Assembly: GCA_958510875.1 (NCBI GenBank)
Contig: OY294067.1
Coordinates: forward strand, 261,924,180 to 261,988,179
Direction: 5' to 3'
Length of the DNA stretch: 64,000 nucleotides
Source: Endomychus coccineus
Lineage: Eukaryota; Arthropoda; Insecta; Coleoptera; Endomychidae
A program made the translations under genes and the position numbers. The notes under the pieces were generated by a model that was given only the letters and a program-made list of their open reading frames with translations, was not told the DNA's origin and ran no database searches. Below are positions 36,501 through 50,800 of the stretch, piece by piece; position 1 is the stretch's first letter, and every line of letters begins with the position of its first letter.

Positions 36501-39500
36501 TCCTTCAACTCCACACCTACGATGTAATTATACAGGATGACCCAGGGTTAAACCGCCAAACGTTTCTTAGGTAATTTTTTTTAATTAATAATATAAGCAT
36601 GTATCCTAACTTGTATTGTTTTCGAGACACAGGGTGTCAAAGTTTTTCGAAAAAACTAGTTTTTTAATAATTACACAAAAACCTTTAGGCTGATTTTGAT
36701 AAAACTTGGCATGCTTATTTGCTGTAAAAATTGGCTTCTTTTAATGTAATTAGAATAAAATTATTAATTCCAGCGGCGTCCCAGAGGGTAATCTAATTGA
36801 TATTAGGACAAATCATTGTAAGTTACTGTTTTTTAAATGTTCGTTTATTTCAGATTAAAGAACTAAAAATATAATTTTTTTGTCTCTTCAATTTTTTCAG
36901 TATCTCGCTTCGTTTTACGGTTTCATTCTCCTGTGTCACTTTGTACAAGATCGATGGGAGTGGACAGACGACAACATCAGGGACAAACCTGGCGAGCGCG
37001 AGATGATCTGATATACAGACGGGTCCACAACCAGGGAATCCACTGGGAAACGAAACATTTCCGTATTGCAATCCTGCAATGTGCAAGAGAAAGCAACTTG
37101 AGGGAAATGTATAACGAACGAATCAGAACATGCACAAACAGCCAGGCCTCACTGAAGGCACTCTTATAACCCAAAAGTGACATCGAGCTTATATGGGAAA
37201 GCAGCGAAGAACTAGCCAGAATTGCCTCATCAGCCTAATATACTGGCTCAGAAGATGTACTCGGAGTGACAAAACCGATGCCCGAGGAAGCTTACGGGAC
37301 TGGGTCAAACAATAACAAAGACAATGCGGAATGAATCTCCTCGCATGGACCACGGGAAAACATTCATTAGAGAACATCTAAAACCAGAACTGAAGAACTA
37401 CTCAACACGAGTAGGAACCAGCTTCGAAAAATAATTGGTCACAGCTCAATGAGAGGACACATGCGAAAAATTGGGCTGTACAATGGATTCCTCTGCTGCT
37501 GACAATACGGCAAAGGGAAGAAACAAAACCCAAACACATACTCGTACAGATTGCGCAGCAGTAGATCGCAAAAGAGAAGAAACCCTAGTAACCGGTGTGG
37601 AAAAGATCAGCAACCAAGGCAAAAAAAAAGATAATAGTAAATTCAAGCTAAGTTATCATATTCGTGAGTACAATACTATTGGTACATTAATATGCACACA
37701 CATTCTATGGTGAAATTATCAAATCGTTGTACATTCTAATTTAGGTTTTGTAAAATCAGATTATAGTAATAATTTGAAAGTATATTCTCCATGGATTGAT
37801 CTGTTTTCTCTTCAGATTCTGACAGAAACTGAAATTTTGCCTAAAGAAGCTTAGAATGGAAATCAAATAACATCTCTTGAAAAGATTCTAACATCATCAA
37901 AGTAATTTTTGGAAGATTATTAAGTGGTATGTGATTCCTTTTAAGCGATTAATGATTTATATCGCGTCCATTGGTTTTTGTGGGTTTCGAATTTCCCCAT
38001 CCTGTCTCATCTAAGGACCAAATGTTAAATGTTGTTAATACTAATGAAAAAAAAGTTTATGCAAGTATCTTACCTTACAAACTTGGGTTGCTACAAAGTA
38101 ACTCAGTCTATTGAACCACTGAACGTACTGTTCCAAATTATGTGTTTTCTTCATATCTTTGAAAGACGTCTCTAGATGCGGATTTTCCTTGGCGAATGCT
38201 TGAACGAATTCTTCTGGTCCTATGAATGAGAGTCTCTCGAGTTCGACTTTTGTGAGTTGTTGTGCAAGTATGGCAGGATTGGTACATAATTCGGAAATGT
38301 CGGTGCAATTCTCGTCTAAAGGAACTAATGGCTTTTCGAGGGATTTTTCATAAGATTCCAGATCGGTCAGTCGTTGAAGTAAATTGTGAAGCATTGTAGA
38401 GACGTTTACTCGAAGACTTGGATTTATAGCACAGCACTGTTGGTTTATGGTTTGAGCATGTTGCATTACCCTCTCATCCCTGAAATAATTATCTAAATTA
38501 TTTATTTTATTTCATACAGTCCTGTGAATAACTATTCGACAAACTCATTTGCGGCCGGTAAATCGACTATTACAGAATCAGAGCCGGTAAGTGTTACCTA
38601 GAAACATATTAGGAAACTATCGCCAACATCAGGTCTTAAGGGGGGGACTGTCTATGGTGTACAGCCAGAATCAAGATTTTAAGAAATAAAAGCATTAACT
38701 AAATGTCAAAACCATTCACGAGTTATTTGAAATTGGTTTATGAAAAACAAATAGACAGTATGAAATAAAATATTATACGATACATCTGCGTTAGCTTGTC
38801 GAGATCACGGTCGTACATACAGATCTGGGAACTCGAGGCTGTTTCCTATGTGAGAAGTGACTCCGCTAAGCGTCAACTGTCGCGTAGTACCAAAAAGGGT
38901 GGCGCAGTAGTCGAAGAGTGTTCTCTGACAACTGTCATTCTTGACTTGTAAACACAAGGAATACCAGCGTTTTTAGAAAAAAATTACGAAACCGTGCATT
39001 GTGCCGAAATGCAGAACGGGGTACAAAAGTGTAAAACAAGAAACTTCTGTTTTTAAAGTGCCGAAAGATGCGGGAATGCGAAGAAAGTGGATGCTTACGA
39101 TTCCGGATAGAAATCGTTTTAACGAGGTCTTTTATGTGGGCGAGCATGTATAACGAAAAAGGGGAAGTTATTTTTAAGGTGAGTAATATATTTTGACAAG
39201 AGTAACAGTTCTATTCCTCTCTCAAATCAGAATACTTAGTAACAATCAACGAATTCGGATATACTAGAGTTAGTCAGTCTATTCGTAACTACGGAATTTT
39301 GTATCGCCAACATGACGTGTAGAAATCCAGTACGGATAGAGGAATAGTACCCCACGGCATAGGCGTGTATTGTATAGGGTATTTTAAACAGATTTCCAGG
39401 GTACCCCACGCCACGGGCGTACTATTTATAAGGCAGTAAGGTACGTAACTATTGAAACATCAAAAATAAAAACTTTATAACCAATATTAACAGTGTAGCT

Positions 39501-42500
39501 GTAGACATAGAAGAATGTTTATGACAAATGTGGGTTTCTTCCATGTTTTACAGAAAAAGACTGGTATTTTGGCAATTAAACTGATTCACTTACTGACCAC
39601 ATTTGTATAATAGTATGGTCGTTTCTTCTTTTGGTGATTGCCATTCACCGATTTCTGTGTGCGTGCAAGTAACTATATTGAAGCGCAGATTATGAGCTGC
39701 TTATTACTTTGTTCATCTACATCTGGGCCATTAAGTATATTTTTATATATTCTTAACCAGTGAAAACATTTGTTTCTATCGAGGACATTATTAGATCACA
39801 ATTATTTAATTTATATTGCAATACAATAATAGTTTCACTTTTTTCACCACTACATCAACCTATAATTTGGTTTCAAATCATATCTGTATAAGTATATTCA
39901 TATAAAATCCATTGTTGGGCCCTATATGGAAAATTTCATGAACAAAAACTTCCGAAAGATGTTTAACATGATTATATACTTTTATTCTATTCTGTCTACT
40001 GATATTAAAGTACAGCAGGTATATCGCCACTACAGCATTTTTGCTTTTATTTCATCCGTATTGTCAGGAAACATTTGCAATAATCGGACTATGAGATGGG
40101 AGCAAAATATGCGTTGATTTTCTTGATTTCACGATGTAAGATGGTATATAACTAACAATATGAATGGGGAACATACAAGTAAGAAAAGTTTTAGTAAAAT
40201 TGTAAACTTTTATTCAAATAAAAAATTGTCAATTTATTTATGTGAGAAAGTATATTGTATATTGTTGAAAAGTCTTCTTGCGGAAAATATAATTCTAAAA
40301 ATGTTGACGTATTAATAATAAATATTAACAATTTATTGTTCCTGTAAATTCTAGTAAATCCTTAGTACATTCTTTAAAACATGTTTTAGGGGGATATCAA
40401 AAACTATAGATATAAATATATTATACAGATATAAATGCATGAAATTTGCACAACTCATTCACCGTATACATTGCACTATGCTGATACTAGCAAAAGCCTG
40501 TAATACTACAGGTGGCCAGTTTTAGCAAAATTATATACAGTATTGTAAACTTTCTTTTGTGGAACTACTACTCCTACTATTTGTTGATATTTCCCTTTCC
40601 TCCTTTCTTTTGGATTACTGGAACTACTGGAAGTTGTTGATGAAGACCTTGCTAATGGTACAGCTATAACGGATTCTTTCTCAGAAGAGGTATCCGATTC
40701 TGGTAATTTGCTAGATTTTTGGGTAAGGCTGCAGTGGCTGTTGAAATGAAGTAGTAATTGAAACGGAAACTGATTCAACTAAGGACTCCTCATTACTACT
40801 AACCATGATATCCTCATTAGCTGGTGCAAACCAAACGCTGCTTTTGGTCATAGATGTTGACGCATATTCACTTTCTGAAAGTTTTGCTCTAAAATAAATA
40901 AAACCATATATTAGTAAAACTGCTATGCTCTTAATTAAACATTTTACCTTTTAGGTGCTGAAACATCAATATTCTCTTTGTCGTCTCCATTATGTCTGAA
41001 ACAGTTTGCAATTATTACTACCATGTTCCATCCCAACATATCTGGAATTACTTACTCAGGGTAAATATGTAGGCGACTTGTACTGGCAAATGCTGCTGTA
41101 GCACCACCTTTAAGGTCTTTCCTGCCGCCTGGCCTAGTTACAAAGTCACTTTCAGAAACAAACAGGTACCTAAACGATGCAAAGTACTAAAAGTAAAGAA
41201 AATTCACAATTTTAGAACACTATTAAGTCGTTAGCTTCTTGAATTTTCTAGAAAGTAGAAAGAACAAAGAACTGTATCACCAAAATCACTCAAAGATTTG
41301 ACAGGTTAAGTTGATCGGAACTCGTCAACTACACTTTCAAATAAATGTCACTTTTCTTGACAGTAGGTACACGATTAGCGGCGGCGAATTACGAGTGCCA
41401 ATATCGGAGATCTCTCTATTCAATCTTTATTTCTCCACACGATTGCTGGGAAGCTAGATGACAGTATGGTGGGAGAGAGACATGTTGGCGATACTCAAAA
41501 ATGACTTTAGCTTATTCTAGTATATCCGAATTCGTTGGTAACAATGCTTGCGATTCCGGAAAGAAATCGTTTTACCACTTCGATCCAAGCGCTAGCTAGT
41601 GGCCGAGCGAGGGACTACGAGTTTGGCGACGCGTAAGAGACCCATGTCAAACATACGAGTTCCCAGACCTGTATGTACGACCGTGGTCGAGATAAAGAAT
41701 TAACAAATTATGTCGGTTTGGTTTTCTGTAGATTCAAGTGTTCCATTAAAAGTATGAGGGATTGATTCCGAAAAAAAACTGTTATTATTAGAAAAAGTCC
41801 TAGAGCTAAAATTCTTGCACCATAGTATTTTTCATCGAATTTTGAGCAACTTTGAAAAATGTCCATCAATCTTATATACCCGATAGCTCAAAAACGAAAA
41901 GTCTTATCATATTCAAATTTTGTCAAGAAATCGCTTGATGATCGGTGACGGTTCAGGGAAATCGTGTAATAAATAACACCCTTTCCTGAAGGGTTAAAAT
42001 TTAAAAAAAATCATAACTCAAAGTATACATTGAATCAGTTCGAAAATTTTACACCAAATTTGAGATAATTTAAAACCGTTTATTGAAGGGAAACATTGAG
42101 GAGAAGAAAAGACCCTGAGGCATATCATATTTACATCCAACACCAGGAACAAAATTGAGTTCATACGCCATCTAGATTGAAAATTTCCAAAGCAATCCCA
42201 TTGTTACTTATTCAAACAAAAATACATTCTTCAGGATTTTCAATCAAGAATTTAATTTGTTTAATTTAAAATTACAGTAGAAACTTTCCAGTCTTTAGGT
42301 TTTATGAGAATTTAAGACGGCGTTTGCCTACGAAAATTATTTTATTATAATCAAATCTCCGATTATCTCGCCACAGTCTACCATATTGTATACATTTACT
42401 ATATTTATTTGTATTATTCAAGAATATTTATATTAATGAAGTGGTCAGTGTAATATAATAACTGCAACACACTTTCGAGCATGTATTTCAATTATGGCAC

Positions 42501-44856
42501 ATGTTTCAATTTCCATTTAAAAACACAACGGATTCATGTTTATGATGTAGGAAAGTAATAATATATATGACTCCCGTTACAAAAGAAATATTTTACAGAA
42601 CAAATATATCCGTGACAGCATAAATATTACATTTATTGTTGTGAGAAAAGGTTTATTATCATAGCTTTCTGAGTATTGCGTCGTTATTGAAATGTAAGAC
42701 AGATTAGAATATGAATAGAATAAGGACGTACAAAAATGAATAAACTGATAACAAGCACGCAAGTGCAGATCTACTGGTGTCACGAAGCCTTGCACAGCGC
42801 TCATGTTTTTTCATACGAGTAGCTACTGTACGACCTGTTTCACCAATGTAGACTTTATCGCAAGAAAATGAAGAGGAGGAATGTGATCTTTGATAGGTTT
42901 GTAAAACTGAGATAGTTTTGGAACTGTGGAAAACCGAGTAGAAATATTATGTTTTTTAAGAATTTTGGAAATTCTATCTGTTATATTATCAATATATGGA
43001 AGATAGGCAGTGTATAAAGCAGGCCATGGAGGTTGTGGCTCAGGTTGATTTGGAATTTTAGGCGAAGTGTATGTCTTTCTGGCTTTTTGAATGTTATAAT
43101 GAGATTTTTAATTCTGATTTTAAGGAATGGGGTTGGGATAAGTTGACAGCTCTGCGGACCAAGGAGTTTATGACAGATTGCTTTTGGGCAAGGTGGTGCT
43201 GGGAAGGGCATTGAGGTATCTATCGGTGTGATTGGGTTTTCGATACACAGAATGTCCCAAAGTACCGTCAGTCTGTTGACTAACTAATACATCTAGAAAC
43301 GGGAGTGAACCTTTCGATTCAACTTCCATGGTGAAAAGGATATTGGGATGTAATGAATTTAAATGATTGAGGAAAGGAACAAGATTTTCGCGACCATGTT
43401 GCCAAATAACAACACTGTCGTCGACTTATCTAGACCAACATTTCGGCTTGAGAACAGATGAGTCAATAGCATCTTGCTCAAAAGTTTCCATGAAGATATT
43501 AGCGAAGACCGAAGAAAGTGGGGAACCCATGACAGATCCCGAGGACTGCTCGTAAAACTTGCCATCGTATAGAAAATATTTGGAAGATAGACAAAAATCA
43601 ATTAGCGGTAGTAAGTCCATTGAAATGTTTTTGGCAGGTAACAGTTGAGAAATTATGGTAAGGGTGTCTGGAATGGGAACATTGGTAAAGAGTGATATGA
43701 CGTCGAAGGTGACGACCAAATCGTCTGGGTATTGGGTAACTATATTGTTTAAGGCAGTTGAGTAATATACATTATTTTGATATGCTTGTGCAATAAACTC
43801 AAGTTAACAACAGTAATTTCAATACTCACAACAACAAATTTAATACACATCCATGATATCGATGTAAAGCTGTACGCTTCCTCTTCTGAAGTTTAATTTT
43901 TATACCTGTATTTAAAACTATTAATTGTCAGTATAGTTTTATTTTTCATATCGGTCTCCTAAAATATATGCAAGATGTAACCAAAATAAGCAATTCAATA
44001 TCAAATTAAAAAAAAATATTTTCAAAATGTCCCAGCAGAATAAATGTATACAAAAGTGAACTACCTGATTTACCGCTTCCTCCCCAATCTGTAATTACAC
44101 GGTGGGGTACCTGGATAAATGCTGCTGTTTTTTATGCAGAAAATTTTGCCAAATAGCTAGGTTTGTTAGTAATCTTGACCAAAATGATGCTACTTCAATT
44201 TTAGCAAGACAAAAAACAGATGGTTTCAATCATAATGATCATTAATAACCATTTTGGTTTTATACCAAAGTCAATTACTTATTTTCAAAAGCAGGGCTTG
44301 TCACTTAATAGCTCATTAAGCGAAATTTTTGAGGATCCAAGTAAGGTTTCGGAATTTCCAAAAATAATACCAGAAAGAATTTTAAATAAACTTGTTATTG
44401 TATTAAATAAAAATCCCGATTTCGGAATCATTAAAAATATTGACAGTTATATTAACGGTAGTAGTACCACGCTAGAAATAGCAATGCCATTAAATGCATA
44501 CTCTAGCTTTAAATTTTGTCCATTAACATTTGTTAAGCGAACTTTTTCTGCTTACCAATTAGTGTTAAACGATAAACGTCGAAGTGTTTCAACAGATAAT
44601 ATAGAAAAAGTTTTAATTGTATATCGTTATCAAAATTATTCTACTTAATATTTATATTCCTATATTTGTAGGCAACAAATAAAATTATATGTCCATTGAA
44701 CTTTTTAATTTATTCACCTAATCTGAACATTTACTCTATTGCAAAATAGTTAATATAATCAAATCACATAATTGAAAAATTGATAGGGAATATTTGCGGT
44801 TTGATCGCGCATATTTTAGCGTTTTTTAGAGGATATCTATGATCATAAACAGTACT

Positions 44857-44889
<33 letters not shown>

Positions 44890-47800
44890 TTTATTCTGTA
44901 AATATCGATATACAATATATAATGCAATCTTTATAATGAAGATAAGACGTTTCTTACAGATAAACATGGGGAATCCCACTAAAACCGAAGTTGTGCGTGG
45001 GTACTATTCCTGGTAAGACATGATCTGCACATATATGTGTATATAATATATATATATATTTTTTTTTTTGGCCCTCTTTTCGTTATTACGTTAACATATT
45101 CAATTAGTGGCTAAGGCGCTTAAAAACAGACTTATTAACTAATCTAACCTAGTCATATAAAGTTATAAAGTATGATGGTAGAAAATGAGTAGACAATATA
45201 GTATTACGCTTTGATTATTCGCTATTATTTGTGATTATATTATGAACAACATCCCTATCAGGTCTAGCAAATACCTTTTGAAAATTCTTTTCACAATGTT
45301 TACATTATTTATTTTCCGTATATACATCTTATATATTTCAGGTAGATAGTTGAATATTTTACTGCTGAGGTAATTATATGTGTGTTGTCCAATGTTTTTT
45401 TTTGTTACAGTGACTTGTACGTTGCCCTTAGATTTATTTCGGGTGTTGTAGTTATGTTCGAGATTTCGAAGGATTTGTTTATTTTTGTAAATAAATAATA
45501 TAATGTTATACATGTATAGTTGTCTTATATCGAGTACTAGTGAATCCCTGAAAATAGAGTTTGATGGATAATCTCTTTTTTTGTAATACATTATTCTGAG
45601 TATTTTTTTTTGCAATACTTCCATTTTTTTTATGTGAGTGTCAAGTAAACCACCCCAACTGAGAATGGCATATTGCAGGCGAGATTGTACTAAGGCGTGG
45701 TAAATCGTTTTAAGGTGAGTTGTATCGAGGATTGATCTCAGATATTTGAATTTATATAACATATACCTGAGAGTTTTCGAAACGTTGCTAACATGTATAT
45801 CCCATCTAAGGTGGGGATCTATCGTGATACCTAGATATTTGATGTGGCTTACTCTGGTAATTTTCATGATTTTTCCGTGATTGTTAATCTTTAATTCATC
45901 AAAATTCGGCAACTGGTTTCCGTAGCTTGCGAATGGCAAGAAGTGCGTTTTCTCGAAATTGATTGTTAGTGATTTGTGATCAAACCAGTCTTTAAGTATG
46001 TTAATTTGATCCTCCACTGTTGATTTCAGTTTTTCCCAGTTTTCGGCTGTAAAGAGTATGGCCGTGTCATCAGCAAAGCTAATGATAAAACCACCACACG
46101 TCAGGGTAAGTAAGCTGTTTATATATAAGGAAAATAGCAGAGGACCAATTACGGTGCCTTGTGGTATCCCAAAACTAATTTCTGCTTCTGTGCTGAGGAC
46201 ATTGTTAATTTTTACAGCCTGCTTTCTGCCAGTCAGGTAGCTTTTTAATAGCTCTTGAGAATTACCTCTTATACCTGCGCAACTTAGTGTCTCCAATAAC
46301 TGAGTGTGGTCAACAGTATCGAAGGCCTTCGCTAGGTCTAGGAATACACATATTGCTGGCAACCTATTGTCTATGTGTTTATATATTTCGCTTGTGAGAG
46401 CAGCTATCGCGTCGTTTGTTGATAAACCTTTCCTGAATCCGTATTGCTTGTTAGATATCAGATTGTATCTGTCAATGAATGTCATCAATCTGGATTTGAG
46501 TATTTTCTCAAATATTTTGTTGAAGTTTGTCAACAACGAGATTGGTCTGTAATTATTGACTATTTCAGGATCTCCTTTTTTCAGAATAGGTGTGACAATG
46601 GATTTCTTGAACGAATTCGGATATTGGCATGTTTGGAATATATTATTTATCAGAAACGTTAATAGGGGTGTTATTTCTTCAGATATTTCCTTGAGATGCT
46701 CAGCTCTGATACCGTCAAATCCAGGGGATTTTCTGTATTTGAGAGAATGAATTACATCGGAAATTTCTTTTTCATTTACTGGGTTGAGGAAGAACGAGGT
46801 CACGTTGGTAGTTTCTTTGGGAATTGTAGTGGGAGGTTTGATTATTTTCTCAGCGTAATTTTTTCCTATATTCGCAAAGAATTTATTGAATAAGTTTGCC
46901 TTTTTTAAGTCGTCTTTTGTTTTTGTTCCGTCCTCACATAATATTTCTCTTATTGAGGTATCTTTCTCAGGGGTGTTTATCTCATTCACGATTTTCCATA
47001 GTTGTTTTGAACTATTTTCACTATTTTTAATTTTATTTTGGTAATATTTTTGTTTAGTAATTTTTATCAGTCTATTTGTATGAGCTCTGTAATCTAGATA
47101 GTTTGTTTTTTTCAGTATATTTTGAGGGTCTTCTTTGTACTCGGGATATAATACGTTTTTATGATTTATGGATATGGATTTGATAGGGAATATCTCTCGA
47201 GGTCTGGCCATCTTAATGGATCTAAATGAATTTTAACATTTTATTTCAGGAAATGTGGATTCTCAATAACGACACTTTCCAGAAATAAATTCAGACTCAA
47301 GGATTGTTCGAAAACTGATGTACGGTAAGTTATTATTAATAATCATAGCATTAATATAACATTGCGAAGAAACCAAACGACAAATAACCAATTGAATAGT
47401 TTTAGACTCACCTGAAGTCATATGGAAATGTGTGCGTCCATTCACTCAACAACTGGACGAGGAATTCAGCGAATCGGGCTTGATCAGCATGACCTCCAGT
47501 CGTCGAACTTCCTAAACCTTGTTGGGTTTCGCTTAAACTTCTCACCTTCGCGAGTAAGTCGTGGGGTTTAATGAACAAACGAGAAGACAACAAAAATGCA
47601 AAAAGATACGCATGGTCGGGATAATAAACGTCCGTCGGTACCATGTTCTGGACCAATGCCTCTAAAGGTCCCGATAATAATAAATTATCTTTATACACCA
47701 GAGCCTGAAAACAGAATAACTTTATGCTGACTGTAAAAGATGTCTACTCTAAGTTTATAAATGAGAAACAGTGAAAAGTCGATATGTATGCAGGGACAGC

Positions 47801-50800
47801 TTATTTTCATTCCGGCAGAGGGCCCAAAAAATAATGTATGTGAACTTTTGAAAATGGTTCAACTAGTGAACGGATAATTTAATTTTCAACTTTCTTTCCT
47901 TGCTGTACGATAAAATCAAATGATCCATAATTTGCCGCTTTTTTGTAGCTATGATGTCGATGAATGACAAAGTTTTTGATTCATTGTTATTGCTAAAAAA
48001 TGTTCCTAATACAAAATCATAAGAATGACTACGCTAGAATAGGTTTGGTTGAGTGTTGATAACTTTGATCCTACCAATTCTCTGTAACTTCCAATCTATC
48101 CGAAGCTACTTAACAATAGAATTATTACATTCTGCATGGGTATCTACTTATCTACATGAAAAAAAAATTGTGTTTCCGAGTGATCATCATTGATTGATAA
48201 CAAAACATATAGTGATAATAAATTATTATTTAGCATCGATAATGTGGTCAAAAATTAATTATTACACTTTCAATATAGTATATCTTTGTGTAGCTTCAGA
48301 TCCCTAACAATTTTCTGTCTCATTTAGTTTATGCAAGATGGGAAGGCGGCATTACACCTGCCCAGTGCTGGGCCGAATCACTAGCCTGGTAGAGCAAATT
48401 TAGAGGAGAGCAGGAACCCCACCCTCCTGTATGCAGTGGAGGACCAATGGACGTCACCATCGGACGAATCACTTCCCAATGAGATCACTGATCAGATCGG
48501 ATACATTAAACGTAGTTAGCGACGGATACACTATTGTATCTTGATGATACCTGTCGTGACAGATGAAATTAGGAGTAATAGAAGATGATTATGGACTAGA
48601 TCGTGGATATTAAGAAGAGATATAGGGAGGGGGAATCTATCAGGAGAATTCGAAATTCTCGATCTCGGAGAATATATATCTTTTATAAGGTTAGATCAGT
48701 TTGGTTATTTACTCATTTACTTGAAGCTGGGACTCCTAAAATTACAAAAAAACAGGCACAGTTTTGCGGGTTGCTGTTCCAGCAAAAGTAAAATTGAAAA
48801 TTCTTAGCTTCCGGATGAATTACGCGTCACAATAGCATGACTTGATGCCGACTTTTCGCCAACCATTACAGGTGGCATCTTCAGGGCAGGCTTGAGGCTT
48901 GAACTGAAACTGATTCTTCTGGTTTCTGTAGTGGTATTTATTATAGGAAGGAACCTTCACACTACACAGTGCCTTAATTCCGATGGTTAACTCGGTTCTG
49001 GCACCTAACCCTGCCGTTGTGTGATCATGTGCGAAATGGAATTTTCGAGGATGGGTTTCCAAATGTTGGGAAGATAACATCCTGAGTCACGGTTCAGATT
49101 ATTTGAATGTTTTAGGATTTCTATCGCTTCAAGAAGAATTTTTCGCTGATAGAAGTTTGGGGCTCGATTAGTGTCAAACTTGTGTTCCGCAAAAGTATAA
49201 AGCCGGCGGGGGTTTGTGGCTCAGGTTGATTTGAAATTTTATGCCAAGTGTATTTCTTTATGGCTTTTTGCATGTTATAATGGGAGAAATTATTTGATAA
49301 TAAGACAGATGAAAGATGTTTTAATTGTAATAATTTTAAAGACTGGGGTTGGGATAAGTTGACAGCTCTGCGGACCAAGGAGTTTATGACAGATTGCTTT
49401 TGAGCAAGGTGGTGGTGCGAAAAACCATTGAGGTATCTATCGGTGCGAGTGGGTTTTCGATACACAGAATGTCCCAAAATACCGTCAGTCTGTCGACTAA
49501 CTAATACATCTAGGAACGGCAGTGAACTTTTCGATTCAACTTCCATGATGAAAGGGATATTGAGATGTGATGAGTTTAAACGATTGAGGAAGGGAACAAG
49601 ATTTTCGGGACCATGTTGCCAAATAACAAAAGTATCGTCGACATATCTAAACCAACATTTCGGCTTGAGAAGAGATGAGTCAATAGCATCTTGCTCAAAA
49701 GTTTCTATGAAGATATTACCTTCCTAATATTTGGAAACACATCCTCGAAAATTCCACTTCGCGCATGATCACACAACGACAGGGTCAGGTGCCAGAACGG
49801 AGTTAACCACCGGAATAAAGGCAGTGAACTGTTTAGCGTGAATATTTTTTCCTACAATAAATACCGCTACAGAAGCCAGTAGAATCAGTTTCAGTTCAAT
49901 CCTCAAGTCTGCCTTGAAGATGCCACCTGTAATGGTTGGCGAAACGTAGAGATCAAGTGGTGCTATTGTGACGCGGAATTCATCCCGAAGCCAAGAATTT
50001 TCAAGATTAGCTATCCGCGGAAGTCTAATATTCAAGGTAAAAGTAAAATTATTTCACGTATTCTTCCAACTGGAGTTAGTTATCGCTTTTTAAAATATTT
50101 CCTCAAAGGGGGCAGAGAAAATGCAACACGTTTACATCCAGCGACTCGGTCAAATCACATGGCCCTTACTAGACCGAGAGGATTACTGAATGTACTCACA
50201 CTGCACTGTTTCGGCACAATATTCTGTAGGTGTAGTGGGAACTTTAGGGTATATGCAACAATATGACCTACTAATCCAAAATTTTCAAGATGCCTTATTA
50301 AAACAATCAAACACCGAAAATATATCAATATTTATGAGAGATTTCGTAATGCTTAATAAAATTTGACTTGATACGACAAAATTAAAGAAGTGGTTGTCAT
50401 AAATTCATCCAGGCTCTATTTCACCATCTTTGTCTAAATGGGAAATAGTTTATATCTTAACTGTGAAGCTGACAGTCGTAATAAATCAATTTTGTTTAAG
50501 CAAATTTATTAAGGATTACATTATCACGTAGCACTCATTCACTTGGGTTCGATCACGAATTATAATTAATAGATCTTACATTTTCCTGTTGATGAGATGA
50601 ATCCGCAGCATATTCCGATTTCGATTCCCCATTATAAATAGTGGAATAAGTTTTAGGGGTTTGAGGAAGACTCTAAAGACAAAAATACAATAGATAAATA
50701 AAACAGCATTAGTGAGTATTAGAAAACAGAATTAGAATAAATGCAGAACATGTACGTGAAGAATAAGAAATCAAATTCATATTTTAGCTTTGCTTCAAGG

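Larger units (their letters stand above)
38806..41685 (+). mobile_element. THAP-type 8-bp-TSD element, copy 4, split by another transposon
   Basis: Outer TIRs CACGGTCGTACATACAG and inverse are flanked by GTCGAGAT on both sides (38798-38805 and 41686-41693). Removing the inner 2299 bp leaves about 581 bp, the usual size of the family. The THAP-like frame reads [20 protein letters not shown] and KVPKDAGMRRKWML and ends at donor AAGGTGAGTAA (39179). The inner element at 39247-41537 has its own duplication. The copy is antisense to RASGEF1. Confidence 0.92.

Noticed and set aside
37471..37713. 80-codon + ORF MGCTMDSSAADNTAK
   Set aside because: Its sequence is a frame-shifted remnant of the LINE C-terminal region already annotated at 36940-37650.
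42577..42804. Minus-strand ORF MSAVQGFVTPVDLH
   Set aside because: It is an out-of-frame reading through the GIY-YIG end of the Penelope-like element and its flank.
44862..44890. Microsatellite (AAT)n as an independent feature
   Set aside because: It is explained as the 3' tail of the minus-strand LINE; other copies of the family end the same way.
46304..46893. Several + strand ORFs across 46058-46893
   Set aside because: They are antisense shadows of the intact LINE reverse transcriptase ORF.
48340..48420. Possible tRNA-derived SINE
   Set aside because: No A-box/B-box pair with correct spacing and no tRNA cloverleaf could be drawn.
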